A DNA stretch of 64,000 nt from Notamacropus eugenii (Eukaryota; Chordata; Mammalia; Diprotodontia; Macropodidae): contig NC_092878.1 of the NCBI RefSeq assembly GCF_028372415.1, positions 28,254,903 through 28,318,902 on the forward strand. Direction: 5' to 3'. How positions within the stretch are numbered: the stretch's first letter is position 1; each line of letters starts with the position of its first letter. Under the pieces are notes generated by a model. It saw only the letters and a program-made list of their open reading frames with translations, did no database searches and was not told where the DNA came from. This document shows, piece after piece, positions 21,277 to 32,639 of this stretch. Made by a program: the position numbers and the translations under genes.

Positions 21277-23824
21277 TTTAAAATTAATTAATTAATTTTT
21301 AGCTTTCAACATTCACTCCCACAAGATTTTGAGTTCCAAATTTTCTCTCCATCTCTCCCCTCCACCCACCCCAAGACAGCATGCATCCCAATCACCCTTT
21401 CCCCCAATCTGCCTACCTTTCTATCACATTTATCCCTTCTCTCATCTCCCTTCCCTCTATTTTTCCATAGGGTAAAATAGATTTCTATATGCCACTGTCT
21501 GTATGTCTTATTTCCCAGTTGCACATAAAAACAATTTTTAATATTCGTTTTTAAAACCTTGAGTTCCAACTTCTCTCCTTTCCCTCCCTCCCCACACATC
21601 CCCACTGAGAAGACAAATAATTTAATATAGGTTATACATGTGTAGTAAGGCAAAACACTTCCATAACAGTCACGATGTGAAAGACTAGCTATATTTTCCT
21701 CCAGCCTATCCTGCCCCTCATTTATTCTATTCTCTCTTTTGACCCTGTGCCTCTTCAAAAATATTTACTTCTAATTACCCCCTCCTTTCATTTGCCCTCC
21801 CTTCCATCATTTCCACTTTATCCCCTTTCCCCCACTTTCCTGTAGTGCAAGATAGATTTTCATACTAAATTGAGTATGCATGTTATTCCCTCCTTAAGCC
21901 AAATCCAATGAGAGTAAGGGTCACTCTTTCCCTCTCACTTCCCCCCTCTTGCCCTCCATTGAAAAAGTTTTTTCTTGCCTCTTTTATGTAAAAGATAGTT
22001 TAGCCCATTCTATTTCTCCCTTTCTCCTTCTCCCAATATATTCTTCTCTCACTCCTTAATTTTATTTTTTTAGATGTCATCTCTTCCTATTCAACTTGCC
22101 CTGTGCCCTCTGCCTATATGTATATAATCCCTCCATTTACCCTAAAACTAAGAAAAGTCTCCAGAATTACAAATATTGTTTTTGCATGTAGGAATGTAAA
22201 CAGTTCAACTTTAGTAAGTCCCTTGTGATTTCCCTTTCCTGTTTTACCTTTTCATGCTTCTCTTGATTCTTGTGTTTGAAAGTCAGATTTTCTATTTAGC
22301 TCTGCTCTTTTCATCAAGAATGCTTGAAACTCCTCTATTTCCTCGAATGACCATTTTCCCCCTGAAGTATTATTCTCAGCTTTGCTGGGTAGGTGATTCT
22401 TTTGGTTTTAATCCTAGCTCCTTTGACCTCTGGAATATCATAGTCTAAGCCCTCCTATCCCCTTAATGTAGAAGCTGCTAGATCTTGTGTTATCCTGATT
22501 ATGTTTCCACAATACTCCAATTGTTTCTTTCTGGCTGCTTGCAATATTTTCTCCTTGACCTGGGAGCTCTGGAATTTGACTACAATATTCCTAGGCATTT
22601 TCCTTTTGGGATCTCTTTTAGGAGGTGGACAGTGGATTTTTTTCAACTTCTATTTTACCCTCTAGTTCTAAAATATCAGGGCAGTTTTCCTTGATAATTT
22701 CTTGAAAGATGATGTCTAGGATCTTTTTGTGATCATGGCTTTCAGGTAGTTCAATAACTTTAAAATTGTCTTCCCTAGTTCTATTTTCTAGATCAGTTGT
22801 TTTTCCAACAAGATTTTTCACACTGCTTGTTATTTTTTCATTCCTTTGCTTTTGTTTTATAATTTCTTGATTTTTTCATAAAGTCACTAGCTTCCATCTG
22901 CTCCACGCTAATCTTTAAGGATTAAAGCTCATCTTCAATGAGCTTCCGGACCTCCTTTTCCATCTGGCCAATTCTGCTTTTTAAGGCATTCTTCTTCTCA
23001 TTGGCTTTTTGTATCTCTTTTGTCATTTGAGTTAGTCTATTTTTTAAGGTGCTATTTTCTTTAGCATTTTTTGGGTCCCCTTCAGCAAGCAGTTGACTCA
23101 GTTTTCATAATTTTCTTGCATCACTCTCATTTCTCTTCCCAATTTTTCCTCTACTTTTCTTACTTGATTTTCAAAAGCCTTTTTGAGCTCTTCCATGGCC
23201 TGAGACCAATTCATATTTTTCTTGAACCCTGGATGTAGGAACTTTGACTTTTTTTTGGTCTTCCTTGTCACCAAAGTAAGATTCTATAATCTGGTTCTTT
23301 TTTTCAGTTTTTGCTCATTTCCCCAGCCATTTACTTGACATTTGAGCTCTTTGTCAAGGTAGTTTTCTGCTTCCAGTGGGATTGGGGAAGTTACTGTCAG
23401 CCTAGAGCTTCAGAAACAACCACTGCCCCTGCTGCTATGGGCTCATCTGTCCCCTCTGCCACCCTGGGGCTGGGGCAGGATCACTTTACTCTCTCACACA
23501 GGTGAGACAGGGTTTTTCCACTGACCTTCCAATTTGTCCTCAGTATTTTGGGGAAACCGCCACAGGTGCCAGAGTTTCAGTTCCACATCCCCTCCCCCCA
23601 GGCCTGCTCACCTCCCATCTGTGCAGGAGTGACCCACGTTGCACTCTGCTTCCAGCATGGGGCTACAGATACTTCTCATGGACCTTCCAGTCTATCTTAG
23701 GCTGAAGATTTGCTTCACTCTGTCATTATGCGGGTTCTGCAGCTCCAGAATTTGTTTAGAGTCATTTTTTACAGGTATTTGGCTCAGCTTAGAGGAAGAG
23801 CTCTATCAAGTCTCTACTTCTGCT
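21277..23824 (-). mobile_element. Half-L1 (HAL1-like) retrotransposon, complete-looking, antisense
   Basis: Reads right to left. A 5' UTR of about 600 bp comes first (CTGGAGCTGCAGAACCC region). An L1 ORF1-type region from about 23214 to about 22250 follows, then about 970 bp of purine-rich 3' UTR and an AT-rich tail. ORF1 fragments show ENRTREDNFKVIELPES with PDILELEGKIEVEKNPLS (RRM-side motif) and KEKILQAARKK with IIRITQDLAASTLRG (C-terminal domain), preceded by a charged coiled-coil-like stretch. No ORF2 sequence lies between ORF1 and the 3' UTR. Several stops and shifts break ORF1. A 16-bp duplication with one mismatch, GCTTTTGTCTTCTATT (21261-21276) and GCTTTTGCCTTCTATT (23825-23840), fixes both ends. 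HAL1 elements are known from mammals including marsupials. Confidence 0.85.
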
Positions 23825-23840
23825 GCTTTTGCCTTCTATT

Positions 23841-24577
23841 GAGTGCTGTGATTATTTTTTTGCCTCTTACTGAGTAAAAGTTATGATTATTATTGCTTTT
23901 ACCTTATCATTTAGTAAATATTTCATGTCTAAGAATCAATATTATTGTGACTGCATAAATGGAGAGCACACCAATGGGGGTTCAGGAGCTAAAGTGGCAC
24001 ATAGTAGAAATACATACCTACACCCAAACTCCCTTCACACACAAACCACAGAACCCTGAGAACTAAGTAATATTAATACAGTATATCCCCCTCTGGAAAC
24101 CTTTGACCTGCCAATATTAGTTCAGGTTAGGTGTGTGAGACAGTCCAGATTAGGTGGTACAGGTGACACATGGCATGCCATGCCTGAGCTACATCTGTAA
24201 CACAGGAAAAAACAACTTAGTAAAACCAAATATAGAGACTGCATTTGGCAATATATGTATCTACAGTCCTACCTTTCTAGCAAAAGGAAGGAAACAGGTT
24301 CCTCATCATCTGTTCCTCTGGTCAAGATTGGTCATTACAACTAATCAAAATTTGGCTGCCTTTCAGTGAAGCTTTAACTTATACTACCGTAGTTTTTATG
24401 TATACTGATGGATCTTGGACAATTTTAACAATTTAATCAACATTTCCCAAAATATTTTGGCCAAAGAACACACTTTGAAATATGGTCATGAGAACCCATG
24501 AATGTTTGAGAGTGTGTGGGGAGGTTACGAAATACCCCTGGGATAAAGGTGAGTTGAGGACAAGAACTCAGTATCTG
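23841..24577. other. Unclassified intron DNA
   Basis: No gene or repeat recognised between the HAL1-like element and the next L1. Confidence 0.5.
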
Positions 24578-25912
24578 AACAAAAATTGCTGGGAAAACTG
24601 GAAAGCAATTTGGAAAAAAAAAACAGGCACAAACCAACATCTAACACCATACACCAAAATAAGGTCAAAATGGGCACACGATTGAGGAATAAAGGGTGGT
24701 ATCATAAGCAAATTAAGGGAGTGTGGGAAAATTTCACCTGTCAGATCTAAAGGAAGAGTTTATGACCAAATAAGAGATGGAAAGAATCATAGGAAGTAAA
24801 ATGGATAATTTTGATTACATAAAAGTAAAAATTTCTGCACAAACAAAACCACTACAGCCAAAATTAGAAGGAAAGCAGAAAATTGGGGTGGAGTGGGGTG
24901 GAATTTTATAATAAGTTTCCCTGATAAATGTCTCATTTCTCAAAACATATGAAACTGAGCCAAACTTATAAAAATACGAGCCATTCTCCAACTGTTAAAT
25001 GGTTAAAAGATTTAAACAGGCAGGTTTTAGAAGAAACCAAAACTATCTATACACAAATGAAAAAGTGATCTAAGTCACTACTGATTAGAGAAATGTAAAT
25101 TAAAACAACTCTGAGATACCACCTCACATCTATAAAAGTAACACAACAGAAAAGGAAAATGATAAATCTTGGAAAGGATGTGGGAAAATTGGGATACTAA
25201 TGCACTGCTGGTAGATTTATTAAATGATCCAACCATTCTGGGTAACAATTTGGAACCATGCCCAAAGGGCTATCAAACTGCATACTCTTTGACACAGCAA
25301 CACCACTATTCGGTCTGTATCACAAAGAGATTTTTGTAAAAGGGAAAAGGACCTATACATACAAAAAATATTTAAAGCAGCTCTTTTCGTGGTGGCTAAG
25401 AATTGAAAATTGAGGGGATGTGCATTAATTGGGGAATGGTTGAACAAGTTATGGTAGGTGATTATGATGGAATACTATTACTGCTATAAGAAGCGATGAG
25501 CAGGTTGATTTCAGAAAAACCTGGGAAGATTTAAATGAACTCACATTGAAATTCAAAGTGAAATGAGCAGAACCAGGAGAACATTGTACATCATAACAGC
25601 AATATTGCAAGACTGATCAAATGTTAAAGATTTAGCTTCTCTGATCAATACAAGGATCCAAGACAATTCCAGTGGACTCACAAAAAATGCTGTCTGCCTC
25701 CAGAGAAAGATCTGATGAAATCTGAGCACAAATTGAAGCAAACCGTTTCACTTTCTTTGTTTCTTGCTTTTTATTTTTTCAGCATGACTAAGATGGAAAT
25801 AAGTCTTACATGACTTCATATGTATAATGGATACTGTATTTCTTGCCTTCTCAATGGATGGGAAAGAGGTGGATGGAGGGAGAGAATTTGGAACTCCAAA
25901 TTTTTTTTTAAA
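24578..25912 (+). mobile_element. L1 LINE, ORF2 C-terminal part and 3' end
   Basis: Starts in late ORF2 (NCWENWKAIWKKK) and proceeds through TAGAGAAATGTAAATTAAAA, GGATACTAATGCACTGCTGG, TGGTGGCTAAGAATTGAAAA and GAGCAGAACCAGGAGAACAT to the purine-rich end GGAGAGAATTTGGAACTCC. 5'-truncated, with ORF2 broken at several points. The same 3' region recurs at 13338, 44120 (sense), 46760 and 56431 (antisense). Confidence 0.88.
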
Positions 25913-25974
25913 TGAAGAAAGGAAGGAAGAAAGAGAAAGGAAGAAGCACTCTAGGAATTATTTAAAGAATTATA

Positions 25975-26060
25975 AGGCTGTAAACTCCAAGGAGGAGGGC
26001 ATCAAGTTTTATTTAAATTTTCTATCACCCTCAGTGCCTAACCCAGTGCTTAGTTTAGTG
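25975..26060 (+). repeat. L2 LINE 3' fragment
   Basis: Degenerate L2 tail: CTCCAAGGAGGAGGGCATCA, then AGTGCCTAACCCAGTGCTTA. Confidence 0.5.
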
Positions 26061-26312
26061 AATTGTTACATGGAATAGAAATTTGATATTTCATATTAAA
26101 TGAGATAAAGTATGCAAATCACTCTCAATCCTATGTAAGTTTTTATGTTTGCAGACTTAAACTATCTCTTAAGGAATCTAATTATATGCAATTATTAGTA
26201 CTTCCTTTCACAAGGCTGAAAAAAAAAATCTTGTACAAATAGGTAAAAGGCGTGGGTTAATGCACAGTCTGGCACTCATGACACTGTTTCCCTATTCCAG
26301 CTTATTGAGAAT

Positions 26313-26760
26313 ACCATTTTACATCTATACAGCACTTTGTAATTCACAAAGTACTTTCCCATATAAGCTAGATGATACAGTGGATACAGTGTTGGATCTG
26401 GAGTCAGAAGACCTGAGTGCAAATCTCATTTCAGACATTTAGTAGCTATGACTGAGGGCAAGTTGCTCAACTGCTGTCTGTCTCAGTTTCCTCAGCTGTA
26501 AAAATAGGGATAATAGCAGCACCTTTCTCCCAGGGTTATTGTGAGGATGAAAAGAGATAATATTTGTAAGATGCTTTGTAAACCTTAAAGTGTTAGCTAT
26601 CATTATTCTTATTTGATTCTCAGGACAACCCTGTATTTTGAGGATTATTCGGAGGGGAAGCAGTAACAGCCCCACTCTACAGAGATAGACAAAGTGACTT
26701 GCTCAAAGTCTTACAATAAGTAGCAAAGTCATGAATCCAGGACTGACTCCACTCTATAGA
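26313..26760 (-). repeat. MIR, antisense, split by a sense SINE
   Basis: Left part 26313-26362 (ATCTATACAGCACTTTGTAA, CAAAGTACTTTCCCAT). Right part 26605-26760 (TTATTTGATTCTCAGGACAA, AAGTGACTTGCTCAAAG, ATGCCACCTCTC). Joined in reading order they form one antisense MIR. Confidence 0.65.
26363..26604 (+). repeat. THER1/MIR-type SINE, sense, nested
   Basis: Complete-looking SINE: GATACAGTGGATACAGTGTT, GGAGTCAGAAGACCTGAGTG, CTCAGTTTCCTCAGCTGTAA, then CORE/tail region GTGAGGATGAAAAGAGATAA and CTTTGTAAACCTTAAAGTGT. Confidence 0.75.
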
Positions 26761-27962
26761 CCATGCCACCTCTCAAGGGCAGCAAAAAAAAAAAAAAAAA
26801 AGAGGGGGGGAAAGAGGTTATAAAATCTTCCCTGCATTGTTCCTTCTCTAAGGTCCTACTGAAATTTGTCTTTGTGGTGTGGCGGTGTTTTCAAATACAA
26901 ATCAGGGGAAGAAATGGCTCTGGCACAGGCTTAGTGAGTGACAAGCTGTGCACTATGCCAGCTAAGCTCAGAGAGGCTGGCCCTTCAGGAGGCTGTTCAC
27001 AGCAATTCAGGAGGCGCTTCTAAAACGTTAGCAGATGAAATGCTTGTGATCTGCATCAGTGAAAGAGAAAGCGTTTTAGGGATAAAGTCAAAGATTGGTT
27101 AAAGTATTTGAATGTCTTTTTTTAAAAAAAAAACTGTCCTTGCTCTAAGCGTGCAAATACCATAGGCTGAAACTTTTCCCATGTTGTCAAGCTACTTTAA
27201 TTGTTGCTGTTGGTTTTGTTTTTGACTCATCGCATTTTTAATTTACATGATGAGCATAATCCTAAAAATGAAAATACAGAGAATAATGGAGGAAAATATG
27301 GCGCTCTTATCAATCATTCAGTGCTTAATAAAGACTTCCTGAGGTGTGGAAGTTCAAGGAGTTCACAACGGAGGGATGAAACTTCAGGAGAATGTATATC
27401 CTGTTAAGCTGTCCTTCCCCAGCCCAAAAAAGATGTCTTGGCTAATAAACTATTGCAGGCAACAGAAGAAGGGGAGATTGAGGAGGGAAAAAAACCTAGA
27501 AAAATTTCAATAACATAATAAAGTTTTACAAAAACCACAAAGGGAAACAGCTATTATGTCACTATGCCTTGAAGTGCACATGTGGATTAAAATATGCCAG
27601 ATTCTCAGCATAACTGCCCTCTGCATTCAGGCTGTAGAACTAGAGCAAATTGTCTTTTGAATAATCCCCTTCAGGTTTCAGGAACTAACACCCTTGGGTG
27701 GAATCCAAGACAGATTTGCCTTATGCTGAATTTCATTATAAAAGACGTGTAGGGTGCTGTGGCGCAGAAAATAGAAACACCTTACCCACACTATCACATT
27801 TTTTTTCTGAAGCTATTACATTTCCTTTGTGGCAGAAGTACTGAATTCCTACAAGCTCCATGCTTGCTTCTCAGAAATGCATGGCAAAGATCTGCCCTGT
27901 TTCCTTTGGAAGTAAACCTGAAGAACCTGAAGAATAGGTATATTTATATGTGTACATTCACT

Positions 27963-27994
<32 letters not shown>

Positions 27995-28465
27995 TATAGA
28001 TAGGAGATACGTATGTATGCTTTCCTACAGTTTGCTGAATGTGTGGCACTTTCTTTCACGCCTAATTCAGAACCACTCTGATCTGAGAGCAATCCCACAG
28101 ATTTCTCCTGGGATAAATGGACCAGCTACAGGGACAATAAGATGTAATCATCTGCCCCTGGGGATGACCACTTGTTGCCTGAAGTGAGAAGCAACTGTAA
28201 TGACCATTTATCAACAAAGGGTATTTGAAAGGATGAGGAGATATTGAAATTCAAATAGTATTCCAGTTAGTTAATTTCTCTCAACGTACTCTGCCCTACA
28301 TGTACATGGCATTTTCCCTGAGGCACCAGAAAAGTCTAAAGAGGACATTTTATTGCCTATTTGACCTGACCAGAATATGCTCCCCAGATGGATGCCCACA
28401 AATTTAACTCTCAGAGAGTTCAGCTTTGCCTAATGCCATCTGACAACAGTCTTGCTAAAAGAATA
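26761..28465. other. Unclassified intron DNA with poly-A and CA repeat
   Basis: Contains an A18 run (26785-26802), an L2-tail-like scrap near 27310-27345 (AGTGCTTAATAAAGACTTCC) and a CA repeat at 27961-27995. The 142-residue + strand open frame over 27759-28187 spans the CA repeat and has no recognisable domain. Confidence 0.55.
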
Positions 28466-28560
28466 TAAATACCGATCATTTAATAAGCATGTGTTAAGCA
28501 CCTACTATGCATAAGGTGCCAGAGATGCAAACATAAAAGGGAAACAGTCCCAGTCCTCAC
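28466..28560 (-). repeat. L2 LINE 3' end, antisense
   Basis: ATTTAATAAGCATGTGTTAA, GCACCTACTATGCATAAGGT, AGTCCCAGTCCTCACATC. Confidence 0.65.
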
Positions 28561-28743
28561 ATCTTATCACATATTTTAAACATACGAAGTATTTAACAAA
28601 CATCTATTTAGTTGAATTTGTTGGGTTATACTTATTTATTTAAAAAAACTTTATTACAGAACTGAGATGACATCGAGATGTAAAATTTCTTTACACAAAG
28701 AATACAAAAAGCTTATAAAGACATGAATTTCAACTACAGATCT

Positions 28744-28775
28744 CACAGACAGACAGACACACACACACACACACT
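28744..28775. repeat. CAGA/CA microsatellite
   Basis: CAGA units followed by CA units. Confidence 0.9.
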
Positions 28776-29032
28776 TGCGTATTTAAAACAATCTTTCACG
28801 GACCCTCTTTTCTTTCTTCATTCTCACTGTTCATATAGGACATATCCATACAGGAAGAACACCTCACCATTAATCTTGTGAAGTCATGATTTACGTGGGT
28901 TTACTTGATAGCTTGCGACTTTTACTGAAGTGACTGTTTCTACTAATTTTTGACCGAATATTGTTCTCCCAGTAAACTATTACAACATCTACAAAAGGTG
29001 ATCACTCTTCTTATTCCAGCCCTGTACTCATT

Positions 29033-29340
29033 CCCTAGGGGGCAGTGGATAGAGCACCAGTGCAGGAGTCAGGAGGACCTGAGTTCAAATCTCACCTCAG
29101 ACACTTGACACTCACTAGCTGTGTGACCTTGGGCAAGTCACTTAACCCCAACTGCCTCATCCTGGGTCATCTCCGGTCTTCCTGATGAGTATCTGGTCAC
29201 TGGATTCAGATGGCTCTGGAGAAGTGAGGCTGGTGACCTGCACAACCCTCCCTCACTCAAAACAAAGTCAAGTGCAAGCCATGTCATCATTTCTCTGATA
29301 GCAACGCCTTCTTAGGCAACCAAGGACGAACACACACAGG
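29033..29340 (+). repeat. tRNA-derived SINE with RTE-type tail, full length
   Basis: Well preserved. Head GGGGGCAGTGGATAGAGCAC, GAGTCAGGAGGACCTGAGTT, CTAGCTGTGTGACCTTGGGC and AAGTCACTTAACCCCAACTG. RTE-related tail TCTTCCTGATGAGTATCTGG, GATTCAGATGGCTCTGGAG, CACAACCCTCCCTCACTCAA, ending in ACA units. Matches the remembered RTESINE/WALLSI type, thought to be copied by RTE LINE machinery. Confidence 0.85.
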
Positions 29341-29369
29341 TCTTTGATTGGTTGGTTGGTTGGCATCTG

Positions 29370-29885
29370 TTGTTCTTCTAGTTTTCCTTAGTTGCATGCC
29401 CAATTCACTGATTTGCTCTTTCTCTTTTTTATGAAAATATTTAGACACAGAATTTCCTATAAGGATTATTTTGACTACAACCCAAAAGTTTTGATGTTGT
29501 CTTATTGTTGTCATTCTCTTTAAAGAAAATATCTGTTTTTACAGGCAAAGGGGCATAGAAATCTATTTTGCCCTACAGGAAAATAGAGGGAAGAAGGACG
29601 GAAGAAGGGGGGGAAGTAGAAGGGAAGACAGACTGAAGTAAGGGGTGGATGGGGTTCATGCTCTCCTGGGGTGGGGAATGGGGAGAGATGGGGAGAAAAT
29701 TTTGAATTCAAATTCTTGTGGAAGTCAATGTTGAGAAGTGAAAAATAAATAAATTATATATTTAAAAAAAAAAGATAATTATCTGTTTATGTGATATGTT
29801 GTTTGACCCACTGATTCTATAGGATGAAATCAAAGTTTGAATTCTTTCTCCAAATGCCTTTTATTTATTGTCATTTTGTTATATT
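29370..29885 (-). mobile_element. L1 ORF2-region fragment, antisense, split
   Basis: Outer parts 29370-29525 (GAAAATATTTAGACACAGAA, ATTTTGACTACAACCC) and 29780-29885 (GATATGTTGTTTGACCCACT) resemble the antisense of L1 ORF2. The middle is occupied by a separate sense element, 29526-29772. Confidence 0.5.
29526..29772 (+). mobile_element. L1/HAL1 3' UTR fragment, sense, nested
   Basis: Shares with the 3' UTR of the HAL1-like element (read on its own strand) the series ATAGAAATCTATTTTGCCCTA, GGAAAATAGAGGGAAGAAGG, CATGCTCTCCTGGGGTGGGG, AGAGATGGGGAGAAAAT, TTGTGGAAGTCAATGTTGAG and an A-rich tail. Confidence 0.8.
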
Positions 29886-29898
29886 CTGGTCAGGAAAT

Positions 29899-30153
29899 AA
29901 TAGGTAGCTAGATGGCACAGTGAATAGAATGCTGGGCCAGGAGCCTGGAAGACTTATCTTCCTGAGTTCAAATCCAGTCTCAGATACTTATTAGCTATGT
30001 GACTGCAGACAAGTTAGTTAGCACTATTTGCCTTGGTTTCCTCTTCTGTAAAATGAACTGGAGCAGGAAATCACTCCAGTATCTCTGCCAAAAAACCCCA
30101 AATGGGGTCATGAAGAGTTGGACCCCCATGACAGAAAAATGACTGAACAATAA
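29899..30153 (+). repeat. MAR1/MON1 CORE-SINE, full length
   Basis: AGGTAGCTAGATGGCACAGT, TGAGTTCAAATCCAGTCTCA, TTCCTCTTCTGTAAAATGAA, TCACTCCAGTATCTCTGCCA, CCCCAAATGGGGTCATGAAG, ending ATGACTGAACAATAAAG. Confidence 0.85.
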
Positions 30154-31059
30154 AGTAAAGAAGATGTTTAATAGTTCTGCTTTTCTGCATTGTTCAAGAG
30201 GATTTTACACTTTAGTAAATGATCAATTTTTGAAAAGTTACCATACACAGATAAGAAATATGCTTACTTTATATTTCCAATCGATAACAGTCAGATATTT
30301 ACACATAGTTACATTTTTAAAAATTCTTTTCAATTCCTTAACTTCTTTTTTCGTTTTTCTTTTTTTATTAGATTTGCCTAGCTCTGAAAGAGACAACTAC
30401 TGTAATTTTGCTGCCTGTTTGTCCCTGGAATGTGGTCACCCTTTTGTCAATACTGGACATACTATGCCATAATAAAATGCCAAATTAAGTGTACTATTAA
30501 CTATGGTACCATTAAGCATAATCTAAATTTCCTGTTCATCTCCTTCAGCCACGTCTATCTTTACTGTGGCTTTGTCTGCTTTTTTGAATTCACCGGAAGG
30601 ATAATCAATTCTTCCACAGCCCCTGGTTCTAACTATGTGACTCTTGGATTCAAGTGGCTTTCTTATTAACAACACACTGTTGGATTCTGCTTTCTAGCTT
30701 CATTTTGTGAATAAATTTATGCCATTCACAATTGTGATGACTGACGTGCTTGTTTATCTCCTCCACCGTATCCTCTTATACTTGGCCCTCTCTTTTCTCC
30801 CCACCATGGTATTTGCAAAGAATAGAAAAAGGAAAAAGGACTTTTATCAATACTGGCAATCTAGAATCAAACTGGTCTCTTCCTTCTCCTCTCCCCAGAC
30901 CCTTGATTCTCACACTTTCTTCCTCTTTTTAATTCGCCTCATTGTCTTCGATTTTGCTTATGATTTTTCCCTCTCTGATTCTCCCCTTCCTCTTAAACTC
31001 CTTTTTCCCATGCTCTGCCTATTTCTATATTGAGCTTAAGATATTTCTCCATCAAACTC
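30154..31059. other. Unclassified, LINE-like T-rich DNA
   Basis: Two + strand open frames of about 100 codons (30164-30472, 30707-31033) lack known domains. The T- and CT-rich composition suggests the antisense of an old LINE, but I cannot name it. Confidence 0.35.
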
Positions 31060-31076
31060 TGTGTGTGTTTGTGTAT

Positions 31077-31121
<45 letters not shown>
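31060..31121. repeat. TG microsatellite
   Basis: About 20 uninterrupted TG units (31081-31120) after a broken stretch. Confidence 0.95.
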
Positions 31122-32371
31122 CAACCCACTTTTTTTCAGGTTCAGATAAGGACACGGTTCATGAGATACCTGCTCCTTCCACAACTTCCCTCCATGCTAT
31201 ATATTCTCCTTTTTGGGCTCTCTAAATATGCAAATTAGTAAATTCCTCCCCCCTTTTCCTTCATTTCCTCCCTATTCTTTTTTCTTTACCTTTTTTTCTC
31301 TCTTAAAAACCAAAGTAATAAAACCATCTACAAACCTGTAATTCTTTTTGCTTTCCTTCTCTGAGCTCAAATAATACTTATGAGTATAGCAATTTATAAA
31401 GAGTTTACACATCTTCATCTTACTTGACCTTTATGATAGAATTTGTGAAGTGGATGGCCAATAATAGCATCCCTCTCACTGTCTATGTTGTTTGCAGTAA
31501 TGTTCAATTTGGAATAAAATCAATTTGATGGGGGAAAAAATTTAAATTTAGTCTTGTCTTATTTGGCACCATTGATGGCAGGCATTGTAAAAAAAGAAAA
31601 TCCCCTTTAAAGATTTTGTTGCTGGTTTAGCTGAGATTTGGTTACTGTGAAGAGTTCTAGTATGGTAAAAGTTTGAGAACTACTGTCAGGAAATGGAGAA
31701 CCATTGCAGATTGGCTTGTTCAATCAATGACCTAACTTCCTCTTTCACATATTGTTAGTGATGCAACTAACTTTTCATTTCCTCTTAATGTAAAAAGGGA
31801 TGGAGCAGGACTAGATACATTTCAAAATTACTTCTATCTCTACATTATATTTGCAAGTTTTAAATTTTGGACTGAACTTTGCCCAAAAAGGCACTACCTA
31901 CTTCCTTTCTCTAACGAAAATGGTACTCGTGTGTTCTTAGGAAACAGAAACTAATTTTCAAGCAAATCATTTTTAGGAAAATGAATCTGCAACAAACCCA
32001 AAGGCTTCACCCATAAACAATTCTCTCCCCTCCTCACCTCCTAGTCCTGCAAAAGAAAGCCAACCAACTAAGAAATAAAGATAAGAAAAACCTAATAAAT
32101 TTGACCTTAGACTGGGAGCTGTCAGAAAGTTGGCTTACCTTCCCTTTATCAATTAAAAATAATTTGCTAGACAAATTAGTTATATCAGCAAGACTGCAAG
32201 AAGAAATGTTTACACACTTAAAAGAACAGATATTTTGAACCCCTTGTCCTTAAGTAGTAATTCAAGTAATTACAAGACTAGCTAAGTATTATTTAGGCTG
32301 ATGAACTGTTTGAAAAACTCTTCACTTGATCCATCCATCCCTATCACTTATATCCTCTCATATTTCTCTAG
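31122..32371. other. Unclassified intron DNA
   Basis: The first 200 bases (AGATAAGGACACGGTTCATG, CTCCTTTTTGGGCTCTC) look like the continuation of the LINE-like DNA before the TG repeat. Nothing recognised in the rest. Confidence 0.4.
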
Positions 32372-32610
32372 GGCAGCCAGTGGTACAATGCAGTGGGTGT
32401 GGAGTCAGAGAACCTAAATTCAAAGCTGGCTTCAGACACTAGCTGTATGATCCTGAGTAAGTCATTTAACCTCTGTCAGCCTCAGTTTCCTCAACTGTAA
32501 AATAGGGATAATAGCAGTACCTATCTCCTCATGAGATATTTATAAAGCACTTAGTCCAGTGCCTGGCACACAGTAGGAACTTAGCAAATGTTTGTTTCCT
32601 TCTGTCCCTC
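32372..32610 (+). repeat. THER1/MIR-type SINE, sense
   Basis: AGGGCAGCCAGTGGTACAAT, GGCTTCAGACACTAGCTGTA, CTCAGTTTCCTCAACTGTAA, AGATATTTATAAAGCACTTA, GTGCCTGGCACACAGTAGG. Confidence 0.75.
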
Positions 32611-32639
32611 CCTTTTGTGGCTAAACTCCTTGAGAAAGC

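Noticed and set aside
21306-21758. 150-codon minus-strand open frame
   Set aside because: It lies in the purine-rich 3' UTR of the HAL1-like element. Its composition explains the lack of stops.
24437-24685. Short open frames on both strands near the start of an L1
   Set aside because: The + strand frame is the end of L1 ORF2 and the minus frame is its shadow.
29039-29160. tRNA-like sequence with A/B-box features
   Set aside because: It is the head of a SINE with an RTE-type tail; no acceptor stem of a functional tRNA is formed. The same applies to the other SINE heads.
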